From Chrysogorgia sp. JL179-B06 (Eukaryota > Cnidaria > Anthozoa > Scleralcyonacea > Chrysogorgiidae), in NCBI GenBank assembly GCA_035772405.1, contig JAYKKM010000375.1, positions 987,001 to 1,051,000 of the forward strand: 64,000 bases of DNA. Direction: 5' to 3'. Shown here in pieces: positions 1-8,216 of this stretch. Numbering within the stretch: position 1 is the first letter of the stretch; every line of letters starts with the position of its first letter. A program made the translations under genes and the position numbers. The notes under the pieces are model-generated. The model did not search any database and was not told where the DNA came from. It saw only the letters and a program-made list of their open reading frames with translations.

Positions 1-255
1 GGAAAAATGCTGGTTTAAAATCTCAGTAATATCAGAATAATTTGTGTGGAGTTTGTTTTCCGATGCAATTGCATTTATTTCCTAGTAACTCGATGGTAGC
101 GTTTTCTTGATGGCCTTCCACATTTTATAATTATCATCTTTTGCATTTTCGATAAGCTTACAATAGTATTCAGACTTTAGTAATTTTTCTTCACGATTTG
201 CATAGTTTCTTAGTTTACGATACATTTTCCAATGGTAAGGAGAGTTTAATGAGTG
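1..255 (-). mobile_element. LINE ORF2 fragment (linker between endonuclease and RT)
   Basis: The minus strand reads as a basic peptide ending in a segment like those just before the RT domain of non-LTR retrotransposons: YRKLRNYANREEK, then EYYCKLIENAKDDNYKMWKAI, and a final TEILNQHFS. One in-frame TAG interrupts it. It runs off the left edge of the window, so the RT core is not visible. Family assignment rests on the pattern of residues only. It is probably a dead fragment. Confidence 0.5.
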
Positions 256-727
256 GGCCTTTTTTCGGTGGAAATCACGATCACGTCTTCACTGAGACAT
301 GAAACCGTATAAACGTAATCTCGAGTTATGCGAGTGAATTGGTTGAATCTGTGTGAGCAACGCAATGTAGACATCACGGGAAGGCATCACGTTTCACCGC
401 GCCGCAAATTTGACAACTTTTGTTAAATATTTTCACCGAGTGAGAAATTTCGAAACGTTCTTCCCGAGCGCTCAGTCGAATGTCCTACATATCTATTGTG
501 ATTCCGTGGTTTCGCTTTCAGGTAAACGAAGACAAAATATATATTTACCTCTACTTTACGCCAACATATTATGGCGTCATTGATGTCTATATCGTTAAAT
601 AGGGATTAGAAATTCGTAGACAACAAATACATTTAAGGACAAAACTAGCCAATCAATATATCAAATGAAAGCTCAGAGACGGGGGGATTTATTTATCAGC
701 ATAAGGAGGTTCGACTGTGTCCCAGTC
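256..727. other. No recognisable feature
   Basis: I see no coding frame, repeat or RNA here. The base composition is less AT-rich than the ORF block that follows, so this is probably flanking host or LINE-derived DNA. Confidence 0.4.
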
Positions 728-1117
728 TTACAAACATTCCGCTAGACAATTGTAAACAAAGCTGCCGCTCATACAAGACGCACAACCGAGCAAATCCAGC
801 CCAAAAGTGAGCTGGGAACTAGTGTATTTCTTGGCCCAATTTGCAGTTGTAATTGCCAACCGTGTTAAGAATAATCCGTTGTATGGTTTTGCACCTTTCT
901 TATTCTTCATGAATTTCTGAAAATCGTATTTCAAATCGAAATAACATATGCTTGCATCAACATTTTTTGTAGTTAAAGGGTATGTAATAATTTGTACATG
1001 TAGATACGCTTCTTTATTTAAACCATCGATAGGATGACCAAGATGCATCGTAAATTTATTTGTTAAATTAGAAATTCCATTTGTTGATTTTGTATTACTT
1101 TTAATATATAAACTCAT
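728..1117 (-). CDS. Unassigned 129-aa protein, possibly a virion-type protein of a Polinton-like element
   Basis: This is an intronless frame of 129 residues. Its N-terminus begins MSLYIKSNT and continues with F-MHLGHPI-L-EAYLHVQIITYPLT. That layout, a short strand followed by a 'what an edge strand of a jelly roll looks like' pattern, recalls small coat-associated proteins of Polinton-like viruses. The likeness is weak and I would not name it. The last 25 residues are Cys/Ser-rich and may be read-through beyond a damaged end. It is the leftmost member of a minus-strand ORF cluster that includes an integrase and a Fic gene. Confidence 0.35.
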   Translation of the reverse strand: MSLYIKSNTKSTNGISNLTNKFTMHLGHPIDGLNKEAYLHVQIITYPLTTKNVDASICYFDLKYDFQKFMKNKKGAKPYNGLFLTRLAITTANWAKKYTSSQLTFGLDLLGCASCMSGSFVYNCLAECL

Positions 1118-1369
1118 TTTTTATATTAATTGTAATTCTTCACGATAAAAAATTCCTTCAATGTTTTCCTATTTTAAATCTTTTAATTTATATGTTACAG
1201 GATATGTTACAAAAACTTTTTCAACTTTAAATATCTCGTTTGTCCAACGTCTAAGACTGCTTTTTTCAAAAATACTTGCAATGCGTACACAAGTACCTTA
1301 GGGTATAATGCTTTTTGTAGGTGTGGAATAATTCAAATAATCACGTAATATTTTTTATTTTTTTTTTTT

Positions 1370-2008
1370 AAATTTATTTGTTCCTTTATAAATATCAAAC
1401 GGTGTTGAACCTCCCAAAGATTTATGTGGAGAATTATTATAACGATTGATAATCACGGGTAAATAGGTTAAATAATCAAAATTATCTGTCATTGTTAAAA
1501 CTCTACGAACCATAGTTTGTAACGTACCGTTAACACGTTCAACATGCGATGCCTTTATCTCACGATTATTGGTGATTATTGGTAATTATATTTTTTACTC
1601 AAACTTTTTCGAATATCTTGAAATTCTGTTCCTTCATCACATTGAATTTTACGGGGAGATTGTCCTTCATCAATTAAAATAGACTCAAACTTTTTTTTTT
1701 AACATTATTACTTGATTTATTTTTTAATAATTTTACCAACAATAATGAGAAAACACATCAATACACACCAACCAATAGCGAAATTGATTATTATAACGTG
1801 CTAAATCTTTATTTTCAGCGAAATCAATTTCCCATTGTTCATTAATATTTAATCGTCTATATTTTTTTCTATTAAGATTATGAAGTTTATAATTTGATAA
1901 TTGTTCTTTTGTTAATGTTTCTCCTTTTAGTAATCTTGCTGCTTTTTCTATAAAATCTTTAGAGAACTTTTCTTTTCTTGTTTTTTTTTCATTTCTTAAA
2001 CCCACCAA
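1370..2008 (-). pseudogene. Polinton/Maverick-type DDE integrase, broken
   Basis: The N-terminal 91 residues are open (1733-2008). They contain a basic region, then EQWEIDFAENKDL, and a first catalytic Asp in CIDVFSHYCW. After a frame break near a poly-T tract, the second Asp is visible around 1640-1660 (QCDEGTEFQ). After another break, the third acidic residue is seen near 1540 (ASHVERVNG), followed by a C-terminal part ending near 1370 with NNSPHKSLGGSTPFDIY. D, D and E are therefore all preserved but in different frames. The wording around them is typical of Polinton/Maverick integrases rather than Gypsy ones. The breaks sit in homopolymers, so age and sequencing error are both possible causes. 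Confidence 0.75.
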
Positions 2009-2030
2009 AAAATTTAAAAAAATTATTCTT

Positions 2031-2410
2031 TTGATATTGTTTGATAAATTTCCTCAAGTTCTCTAAGTAAACTATTATCACAATGTTTAACAAAATCATA
2101 CTGATCTATATTTTCGAATTCTTCATTTATAACATCGTTCTACATACATATTGTATCATGCATTGATAAATGATGTATTAATCGAAAAAAAAAAGTTAAC
2201 AAAGTGCCTTTTCAGTGGGTTTAGAAAAAACAAAACAAACCTCTTCAACATCATCATCGGCATCATTATCATCATCGTTAAGTATATTCATTCGTTTTCA
2301 CGCGGTAAATCATAATAATCATTATTTTTATTTTTATTTAATGTTTTCTTTTTTTCAACAGATCCATTTACAGCATGGTTATATTTACGTAACCCATCAA
2401 TAATAATAGC
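2031..2410 (-). pseudogene. Short acidic coding remnant upstream of the integrase
   Basis: The minus strand shows a small frame ending ELEEIYQTISKE before a stop at about 2031. Upstream, around 2215-2310, a run of Asp and Glu codons (from the tandem cat/tca triplets on the plus strand) suggests an acidic low-complexity tail. I do not recognise the protein. The area is AT-rich like its neighbours and may be one gene broken into pieces. Confidence 0.25.
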
Positions 2411-2417
2411 CAAGTTA

Positions 2418-2717
2418 TCATATTATTTTTATATGAAACGTTCCAAATTTATCTACCCATTTATCGTTTTCGTCAGGAAGGATATCATCGTTCATAGGTT
2501 GGGCATCTTCCAAATCATCAACATTGAATACCAAATATTTTTTGGGTAGAAGATTTTGTTTTATTTGATAAAGGATTTCCAATCCTCCCCATTCGTTAGT
2601 ACGAATAACTAGACGTTCGTCTTCTTTTTTCCAATTTTTACTTTGGGCAAGATCGACAAATACTTGAGGACCCACTTTCAATGTGCTTTTATTCAATTGA
2701 AATAACAATTTACTCAC
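2418..2717 (-). CDS. Hypothetical 99-aa protein of the virus-like block
   Basis: This is an intact intronless frame with an ATG start and no signal peptide or membrane segment. It begins MSKLLFQLNK and has a central basic stretch (KNWKKEDERLVIRTNEWGG) and an acidic stretch near residue 70-85 (DDLEDAQPMNDDILPDEND). I recognise no domain. It lies 14 bases from the next minus-strand frame, the tight packing seen across the block. AT-rich codon use matches its neighbours. Confidence 0.45.
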   Translation of the reverse strand: MSKLLFQLNKSTLKVGPQVFVDLAQSKNWKKEDERLVIRTNEWGGLEILYQIKQNLLPKKYLVFNVDDLEDAQPMNDDILPDENDKWVDKFGTFHIKII

Positions 2718-2731
2718 ATCTCCTTTTTTAT

Positions 2732-2917
2732 TTATAATTTAGTATGCATTAGAAAATTCAAACACTCACGTCTAGTAGGATATACTTTCGCGAGATACGC
2801 ATTCCCATTTTTTTTTACATTGGAAATTATTTTTGTTGTATAATCATACGATTGTAAAACATAAGTATGATGTATATATTCACGTGAAAACACAGCCATT
2901 GAACTTGTTACAGCCAT
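2732..2917 (-). CDS. Hypothetical 61-aa protein of the virus-like block
   Basis: A short frame begins MAVTSSMAVF and ends in a basic tail. It shares strand and composition with the neighbouring frames and sits directly upstream of the 99-aa gene. It has no recognisable domain. At this length in AT-rich DNA it could be spurious. Confidence 0.3.
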   Translation of the reverse strand: MAVTSSMAVFSREYIHHTYVLQSYDYTTKIISNVKKNGNAYLAKVYPTRRECLNFLMHTKL

Positions 2918-2997
2918 GATGAAAGCGGGTACTAAAATATCACACCATTTTTTGTAAACAAAACCAATCCATTTTGTTTTTATAAAATATTTTTTTA

Positions 2998-3532
2998 TTA
3001 TAATAATAATTCATCTAATAACAATGTATCACGATTTATATCAAATAAACTAATTTGTTTTCTTTGCATAATACCCAAAATTTTACACAACTTTTTATGT
3101 TGTTTTTTTGTTTTTACTTTGCATTCTATTTTTTTTTCTAAAAAAGCAATTAAAGCTTTTCTTATTCTCCCATTACCATCACAAAAAGGATGAATGGTTT
3201 TTAATATAGAAATAATTTTTTGTAATTGATTTTCTATGTAAAATTCATTTAAATGTTCCATATATAAATCAATGTAGAGGGGTTCGACTCCTTCATGTCT
3301 ACCAACATATCGATTTTTTTTACTAAATTCCCCTGCATTACTTAAATTAGACATACATATTTCATGAATATTTTTACAAAATTTACTTTTTGTCCATATA
3401 CATTTTTCGAAAGATAAAACAAAATCTCGCAGATTTCATGTAAAAATATTTGTCATTTTCTTCTTCTTCCATTCGTATAACATCATAAGCAAAACTTTTA
3501 AATTTTATAAAATGACTTTGTATAAAGTCCAT
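2998..3532 (-). pseudogene. Fic-domain protein, about 178 codons, one frameshift near 3430
   Basis: The downstream 118 residues are open and carry the Fic active-site motif HPF-C-DGNGR-IR at about residues 75-87 of that part. The motif holds the catalytic His, the metal-binding Asp and the anion-hole GNGR. Ahead of it lies NAGEFSKKNRYVG, which matches the 'P/AG-x-FR..-V.IG' region common in Fic folds. Upstream codons in the same frame run to about 3430, where the frame shifts; beyond the break a start at 3530-3532 fits. Fic proteins transfer AMP or related groups to target hydroxyls. No inhibitory helix motif is obvious. Animal FICD is a much longer membrane protein with TPRs, so this small gene is not its orthologue. 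Its place in an AT-rich ORF block points to a viral or bacterial source. Confidence 0.8.
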
Positions 3533-3707
3533 TGTTTATAAAATTAATAAAATTCAGTGTTTATTATGTTATTTTTTTTTAATTCTTTAACTTTAGTCTT
3601 TCATTAGTTCATTAAGTATAACAGTAGGGTTATTTTCAATTTTTGCTTTTTTTTAGGAAATTGAAAATCACTTTCGTCTTCTTCAACATCTTCTTCTTCT
3701 TCTTCTT

Positions 3708-3980
3708 CTACTTTATAAAATTTTCCCTCATAGATATAAACTTTTTACGTACATATTGTTTTAAAGTTTCATGCATCGTTGTCATTTTTACATAACGACA
3801 TAGTTTTGAATCCGTATAACCAGTATAAAAAATCATATCATATTCAACAAAGTTTTGATCCACATCATATAATGTGGAAAGCATTTCTGTAAAAAGTAAT
3901 ATATTCCATTTAAAAAAAAAAATTCCAACATGTCCCTTGTAATTGTAAATATATAATCCAATTTTAAACAATGCGATCAT
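3708..3980 (-). CDS. Hypothetical 90-aa protein of the virus-like block
   Basis: This AT-rich frame begins MIALFKIGLYIYNYKGHVG, has many aromatic residues and ends in a basic tail (VRKKFISMRENFIK). I recognise no domain. The 3590-3707 interval upstream of the Fic start contains only low-complexity CTT/TTC repeats. It lies 37 bases from the next frame on the same strand. Confidence 0.35.
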   Translation of the reverse strand: MIALFKIGLYIYNYKGHVGIFFFKWNILLFTEMLSTLYDVDQNFVEYDMIFYTGYTDSKLCRYVKMTTMHETLKQYVRKKFISMRENFIK

Positions 3981-4017
3981 TTTGAAACGTTATGATTAAA
4001 CCGTTGTTGTTTAGTAC

Positions 4018-4233
4018 TCATGATGGTGAAGTAACAAGAAAAAATGAACAATTATTTTTATAAACAATTTTATTTTCATTTAACAAGGGTATATCATAGT
4101 CGTTAAATTTAATTTTTACAGAGAGTAAATCATTCATCTCGATAAATTTTCTCAAAAAATTACTATAATTGATATAAAATAGCGATTCAAATAAATCGAA
4201 CACAATTATTTTAATTACCATTTTTTTATTCAT
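4018..4233 (-). CDS. Hypothetical 71-aa protein of the virus-like block
   Basis: The frame begins MNKKMVIKIIVFDLF and contains alternating hydrophobic residues consistent with a small beta-rich domain. Its ATG lies 17 bases from the end of the next upstream frame. No family is recognised. Strand, packing and composition argue that it belongs to the same cluster. Confidence 0.35.
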   Translation of the reverse strand: MNKKMVIKIIVFDLFESLFYINYSNFLRKFIEMNDLLSVKIKFNDYDIPLLNENKIVYKNNCSFFLVTSPS

Positions 4234-4249
4234 AAAACAAAAATCACAA

Positions 4250-4393
4250 CATTAAATACTGTTGAAGTGATAATTCAGCAATTCCAACATCAATCGCATC
4301 AATCATTTTAAAGTTTTTTTTATAAACGTTGTTTAAATTTTTTTTCAATTCTTTCTTTTTTATATTTTGTTTAACTAAAACAAAACGATTGTC
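4250..4393 (-). CDS. Possible 48-codon frame
   Basis: A short open frame rich in Lys and Asn ends DVGIAELSLQQYLML before a stop near 4250. It fills the gap between two larger frames on the same strand. It has no clear start and may be the tail of a broken gene. Confidence 0.2.
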
Positions 4394-4396
4394 CTT

Positions 4397-4690
4397 CTAT
4401 ATTAATTGAACATTTTTTCCAACTAATTTGCTTGCATCTTCGTCAACATTTGTGCTTATAATTTTTCCACCAAATATTGTTTCTTCATAATTCTTAACCT
4501 CAACTTTTACAATATATTTAAAATAAGTCCTCATTATTCGGGTTTTGTTTTTATTACATTCAAGTAATTTTAATTGATATATGGGTCTTGAAGCAGTTAT
4601 AGAAAACCGTGAAAGATGTTTAGGATCTTCCAAATATTTTGTTCCTTTTTCGTTCTTGGCACGTTGAAAAAAAATTGTCATGTTCATCAT
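4397..4690 (-). CDS. Hypothetical 97-aa protein with a GK-V tail
   Basis: This frame begins MMNMTIFFQRAK and contains RFSITASRPIYQLKLLECNKN, which looks like beta strands. It ends DASKLVGKNVQLI. The closing 'L-x-GK-x-V' signature is seen in other small ORFs of this block (5156-5488 and 7416-7655), suggesting a paralogous family, perhaps of OB-like beta barrels. That fold is a guess. The start lies three bases after the stop of the upstream gene, an almost translationally coupled spacing typical of compact viral genomes. Confidence 0.45.
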   Translation of the reverse strand: MMNMTIFFQRAKNEKGTKYLEDPKHLSRFSITASRPIYQLKLLECNKNKTRIMRTYFKYIVKVEVKNYEETIFGGKIISTNVDEDASKLVGKNVQLI

Positions 4691-4693
4691 TCA

Positions 4694-5038
4694 TTATTCT
4701 TTAGATTGTTTTTTCCAAGGTTCAATTTTAAATGTTAAATTGTTGAGTTGTATATCTTTATACATGAAACAATTTAAATCATGGTTTGAATAACTCTTTA
4801 TATAATCTTTAGTACCATTATTTCTTTCCAAATATAAATATATTTCAAATAATTTATATATTTTAAGACTTGGTATTGCATGTGATTTAACTTCCTTACA
4901 CTCCAGTAAATGTATCTTTCCAGTAAATTCCTGTATATTTCTTGTAGCTGTTATTATTTGATCACATCTCATAAATTTATATGTATCATCATCGGAAATA
5001 TGATTAGATACACTAGCTAATATCTCACGGGCATTCAT
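4694..5038 (-). CDS. Hypothetical 114-aa protein of the virus-like block
   Basis: This frame begins MNAREILASVSNHISDDDTYK. The middle part alternates charged and hydrophobic residues (GKIHLLECKEVKSHAIPSL), similar in pattern to the neighbouring gene's LKLLECNKNKTRIM, so the two may be paralogues. It ends in a basic KKQSKE. No catalytic motif is visible. It is directly followed by the 97-aa gene. Confidence 0.45.
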   Translation of the reverse strand: MNAREILASVSNHISDDDTYKFMRCDQIITATRNIQEFTGKIHLLECKEVKSHAIPSLKIYKLFEIYLYLERNNGTKDYIKSYSNHDLNCFMYKDIQLNNLTFKIEPWKKQSKE

Positions 5039-5155
5039 ACTGAATAAAAATCAAGACACATTCACAACGCTTTTATAAACAACAATCATTTTTTTTATTG
5101 CTTATAAAAAAATAATTACATAGAAATTTAAATTTAAAACAATGTTTTTTTTTTA

Positions 5156-5488
5156 TTATATGTTATTTTCACATAAGAAGTTCAAGTTTTTCCCCCAACT
5201 CAAATATTTCTTGGTCACTAACATTTTTTTTCTAAACACTACATATTTACCAATAAGTTCATTATCATCTTTAATAAGTTTTGGTAATGGTTTATAAGGG
5301 TTGTATTCTTGAATTATAGTTGTTTTAAAAACATGTAGATCTTCTTGAGGTAGTCTGAATCTTGTAGATGTTTTTAATATATGATGAAGCTTGGATTGTA
5401 TATTATCATCGTTCAAATAAAAATCATAACACTCATAAATATGTCCAAATTTATAATGTGTATTTAGCTTCCAGTCCAACAACTTCAA
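5156..5488 (-). CDS. Hypothetical 110-aa protein with a GKYVVF motif
   Basis: An intact frame begins MKLLDWKLNTHYKFGH. The middle contains RFRLPQEDLHVFKT, comparable with PKPQEDSIQIYDLYF in the 7416-7655 frame and QPEDSVQFYKLVF in the 8036-8215 frame. It ends with DDNELIGKYVVFRKKM. I infer a family of small paralogues of unknown function spread on both sides of the 5.6-6.95 kb interruption. A single-strand-binding or virion role would fit such size and packing but is not shown. Confidence 0.45.
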   Translation of the reverse strand: MKLLDWKLNTHYKFGHIYECYDFYLNDDNIQSKLHHILKTSTRFRLPQEDLHVFKTTIIQEYNPYKPLPKLIKDDNELIGKYVVFRKKMLVTKKYLSWGKNLNFLCENNI

Positions 5489-5825
5489 ATGAAAATCTTA
5501 TATCAGAGATATAAAAAACAAGTATCCTCAAATTCAGACATTATTATTCTTGCTCTTTAAATTGAATAACCTGACCCTCGTTCTATTTTAAAACCCAATT
5601 TAATTTGATAACTAATCAACAAGAACACACAATATAAACCTTCGACAGTATAACCTGGTTTGTGTTTCTGCATTTAAATGCGGTTTCAAAAGTGGACTGG
5701 TATTCTATAATTGCTCCAGAAATGTTAACTGACATGTTTGTTTTGATTCAGACATCGCTTGAAGGGTCATACTTCTGGTTAGTTTCTGATTGGTTGGTTG
5801 TTTCCGCCACCGAATGTGGGCGGAA

Positions 5826-5990
5826 TTCAAATCTCAGTAGGCTGGTTGCAGGCGCTTTATTTTGTTTCTCCCAATTTTTTTCTTCTGATTTTTTTTCCTA
5901 ATTTCTTTTTCTCCCGATTTTTTCCGCCTTTTTTCTCTATAATAAATAAATAATAAAGCGCATGCTTCGCAGGCTATAACATGGGTGGTA
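5826..5990. repeat. Short pyrimidine-rich repeat with related inverted ends, copy 1
   Basis: The unit starts near ggttgcaggcgctttatt, continues with runs of Tctcccgatttttt, and closes with aaagcgcatgcttcgcaggc. The two ends are imperfect inverted complements. A second copy lies at 6818-6955 in the same orientation, so this is a dispersed MITE-like repeat. Confidence 0.55.
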
Positions 5991-6320
5991 TAAATAAGTA
6001 TATACATAGCAATTGTATATGATAAACTTTTCGTAATTTAACCCTTTTACCAACTGTCAACAGATACAACTAATAGCGAAAGTGGACGGGTATTCTACAA
6101 TTTAGCGACTTTTCCTACTCACAAATTTCAAGTACAGGTCCTTAAAAAAACCTAGTCACTTATTAAACGAATGAAAAGTTTTCATTATTTTGAAGAATAA
6201 ATAATAAACGAGTTTGACAGCGTAGGCTGCGTAGCCATATTATAATTAGAGATGCTAGAACATTAGAAATGTGAAAAATTTCACGAGTTCTGCACTGTAT
6301 TTGTTGCACCGTGTTTATGA

Positions 6321-6773
6321 TTATAGTCGAAGATTGAAGCTCTTTATGTAAATTACTAAAGAAAATATTTTTACCTTCTTCCTGTCCAAGTTTTTATGGT
6401 GTGTGATTAGTCTATAACTATAACTATAGCATGTATATTCCATGTCCTCCTTGGGCGATTCGCTAAATGGCTTCAGGCTTACTGCATCATTCGTCCGTTC
6501 AAACATATCGGGACTGTTAAGGGAAACGGCTTTAAGTCCACACGACTTAGCTGATCCTTAATACTTTCAAAAGGGCGAATGAAAAGAACAGTGCCCGAGC
6601 TGGTGGACTTTAATGGCGAATAGTTGGAAAATCAGGCTTTTGCCGAAGCCTGTCGGCAGGATAGCAAGAACATCTCTTCTAGAAGACTCGTATCTGCTTC
6701 TTTTTGTTCCTCTTTCAAGTGTTGACATCAACACGCCGGAAGCTGGAATGCTTTGAAGACAAATTCTGACCAA
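6321..6773 (-). pseudogene. RecQ-like helicase fragment
   Basis: The motif DVLAILPTGFGKSLIFQ near 6620-6665 is a helicase motif I (Walker A) of RecQ type. One frameshift later, RPFESIKDQL corresponds to motif Ia. A further frame change leads into a stretch beginning MFERTNDAV around 6500. Only the N-terminal third of a helicase core is present, with two frame breaks and no DEAD/DEAH box, so it cannot function. Such stand-alone RecQ-like fragments can be carried in repeats. It sits inside an interruption of the virus-like ORF block. Confidence 0.65.
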
Positions 6774-6817
6774 TCAGTATTTTCCGTTCAGAATCTGAAC
6801 GGGTAATTCATTTGTAA

Positions 6818-6955
6818 TAGAGGTGGTTGCAGGCCCTTTATTTTTTCTCTCCCGATTATTTTTTCTCTCCCGATTATTTTTTCCCGAATTTTTCCCCGCC
6901 TTTTTTTCTTAAATCTCTAAAAAATGAAGGACCTGTTTCGCAGGCTACCAATGTT
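6818..6955. repeat. Short pyrimidine-rich repeat, copy 2
   Basis: Starting ggttgcaggccctttatt, it has repeated tctcccgattattttt units and ends gacctgtttcgcaggctacc. It matches the 5826-5990 copy in order and orientation. The pair brackets the RecQ-like scrap. Confidence 0.55.
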
Positions 6956-7330
6956 ACTTAGGTATAATAATACCCTATAATATTGTGTACCATTTACATG
7001 ATACCAACATCACATTATATGTTTTACACAATTCTGCAAGATCTTCTGGGTGTACATAAAATGTGTCATCCACCATTTATTTTGATCTTCAAATATAACA
7101 AAGTGTCCTTTCAAATGGGAACAGTCGTTTGTTACATAAGTATATATATAATTATTAGCATCATCCATTTCACATAGGTATAATAATACCCTATAATATT
7201 GTTTATTATTATTAAAGGAGACCGTAAAATATTTTTTTACATGATAACAAACTTCGGGTTGTACATAAGGTGGATCGTCCATCATTATTCTTGCTCTTTA
7301 ATTGAATAAACCGTCCTTTCAAATGCAAAC
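6956..7330 (-). CDS. Tandemly duplicated segment of a small virus-block gene
   Basis: The minus strand encodes a 91-aa frame (7010-7285). It begins MMDDPPYVQPEVCYHVKKYF and later carries HLKGHFVIFEDQ. The DNA segment bearing 'cat ttg aaa gga c' followed by 'ttatgtaca' occurs again directly upstream at 7255-7325. The motif ggtataataataccctataa also recurs at 6960 and 7176. A stretch of about 210 bp was therefore duplicated in tandem, fusing the end of one copy to the start of the next. The LKG(H/R)F(V/I) tail matches the GK-V tails of other ORFs in this block. Confidence 0.45.
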
Positions 7331-7415
7331 ATTCATTTTTTTAAGTATTTATATTTTTCATAACTAAAAAATAAAACACAAATCTTTTTTCAAAACAATT
7401 TTTTTATTAAAAAAA

Positions 7416-7655
7416 TTAAATTACAACAAATATATAATACTTGTTAAGACGTACAAGTTTACCCAATTTTTCTAATTGGGGTGAATCAAACCATATCTTA
7501 AAATAATATAAATTAGTATCGTCTTTAAAATATAAATCATATATTTGTATAGAATCTTCTTGAGGTTTCGGAATAGGTTTCGAATCTATTAAACGCATGT
7601 TAACTATATTAGATAATGTATTAAAAGTTATTAATCCAATTTCTTTGAATTCCAT
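7416..7655 (-). CDS. Hypothetical 79-aa protein, paralogue family of the virus-like block
   Basis: The frame begins MEFKEIGLITFNTLSN and contains PQEDSIQIYDLYFKDD, then LEKLGKLVRLNKYYIFVV. Both segments resemble parts of the 5156-5488 and 8036-8215 frames. No function is recognised. The 7656-8035 interval holds only a broken frame and a short duplicated phrase, agtatgaatgnaggattatcc, near 7933 and 7963. Confidence 0.4.
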   Translation of the reverse strand: MEFKEIGLITFNTLSNIVNMRLIDSKPIPKPQEDSIQIYDLYFKDDTNLYYFKIWFDSPQLEKLGKLVRLNKYYIFVVI

Positions 7656-8035
7656 TTTTTTGTGAAAGTCTTATAAACTCATCAAGTCTTGTAAATCTTT
7701 TTTTTAGAATATCACTTTCTTTCCAACCAGCGGTAACTCGTCATTAGATGAATATGTATATATATACTTTGGAATACCATCAACTGTATCATTTTGTAAT
7801 AATAATTTTATAAAGAAAATCGTCAACATCAAACATTTTTTTTTCTCCTTAACACATTTATTTTTTCACATTTTAATAAAATTAAATGAGAACCACCACC
7901 AAACAGTAAAAATTTTCCAAGTCTTGGGGTAGTATGAATGTAGGATTATCCATCTCTCTCTAGTATGAATGCAGGATTATCCATTTCCTCTCTCTCTTAT
8001 TACAACATATATTTTTATAGCTCAAATATTATTTA

Positions 8036-8215
8036 TTAATTTTTTAAAACTATTCCATCATTCAATGTTTGATCAAAACATGTGTAGGTATATAGAAACG
8101 TTTCATCCTCCTTTTCATCCTTACAATGAAATACTAATTTATAAAATTGAACACTATCCTCAGGTTGGAATATAGTAACTTTATCACATCTTATTAACCT
8201 TACAAAACCAAAGGC
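8036..8215 (-). pseudogene. Truncated virus-block gene cut by the Gypsy junction
   Basis: The C-terminal 60 residues ([16 protein letters not shown], then PEDSVQFYKLVFHCKDE) match the paralogue family of the block. Open codons continue past 8217 but come from the antisense of the Gypsy gag, so the apparent N-terminus is chimeric. The real gene was cut at about 8216. Confidence 0.5.
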
Positions 8216-8216
8216 G

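Noticed and set aside
3590..3720. Coding tail of acidic repeats (GAAGAAGAA)
   Set aside because: The CTT/TTC run is simple repeat. No continuous frame links it to either neighbour.
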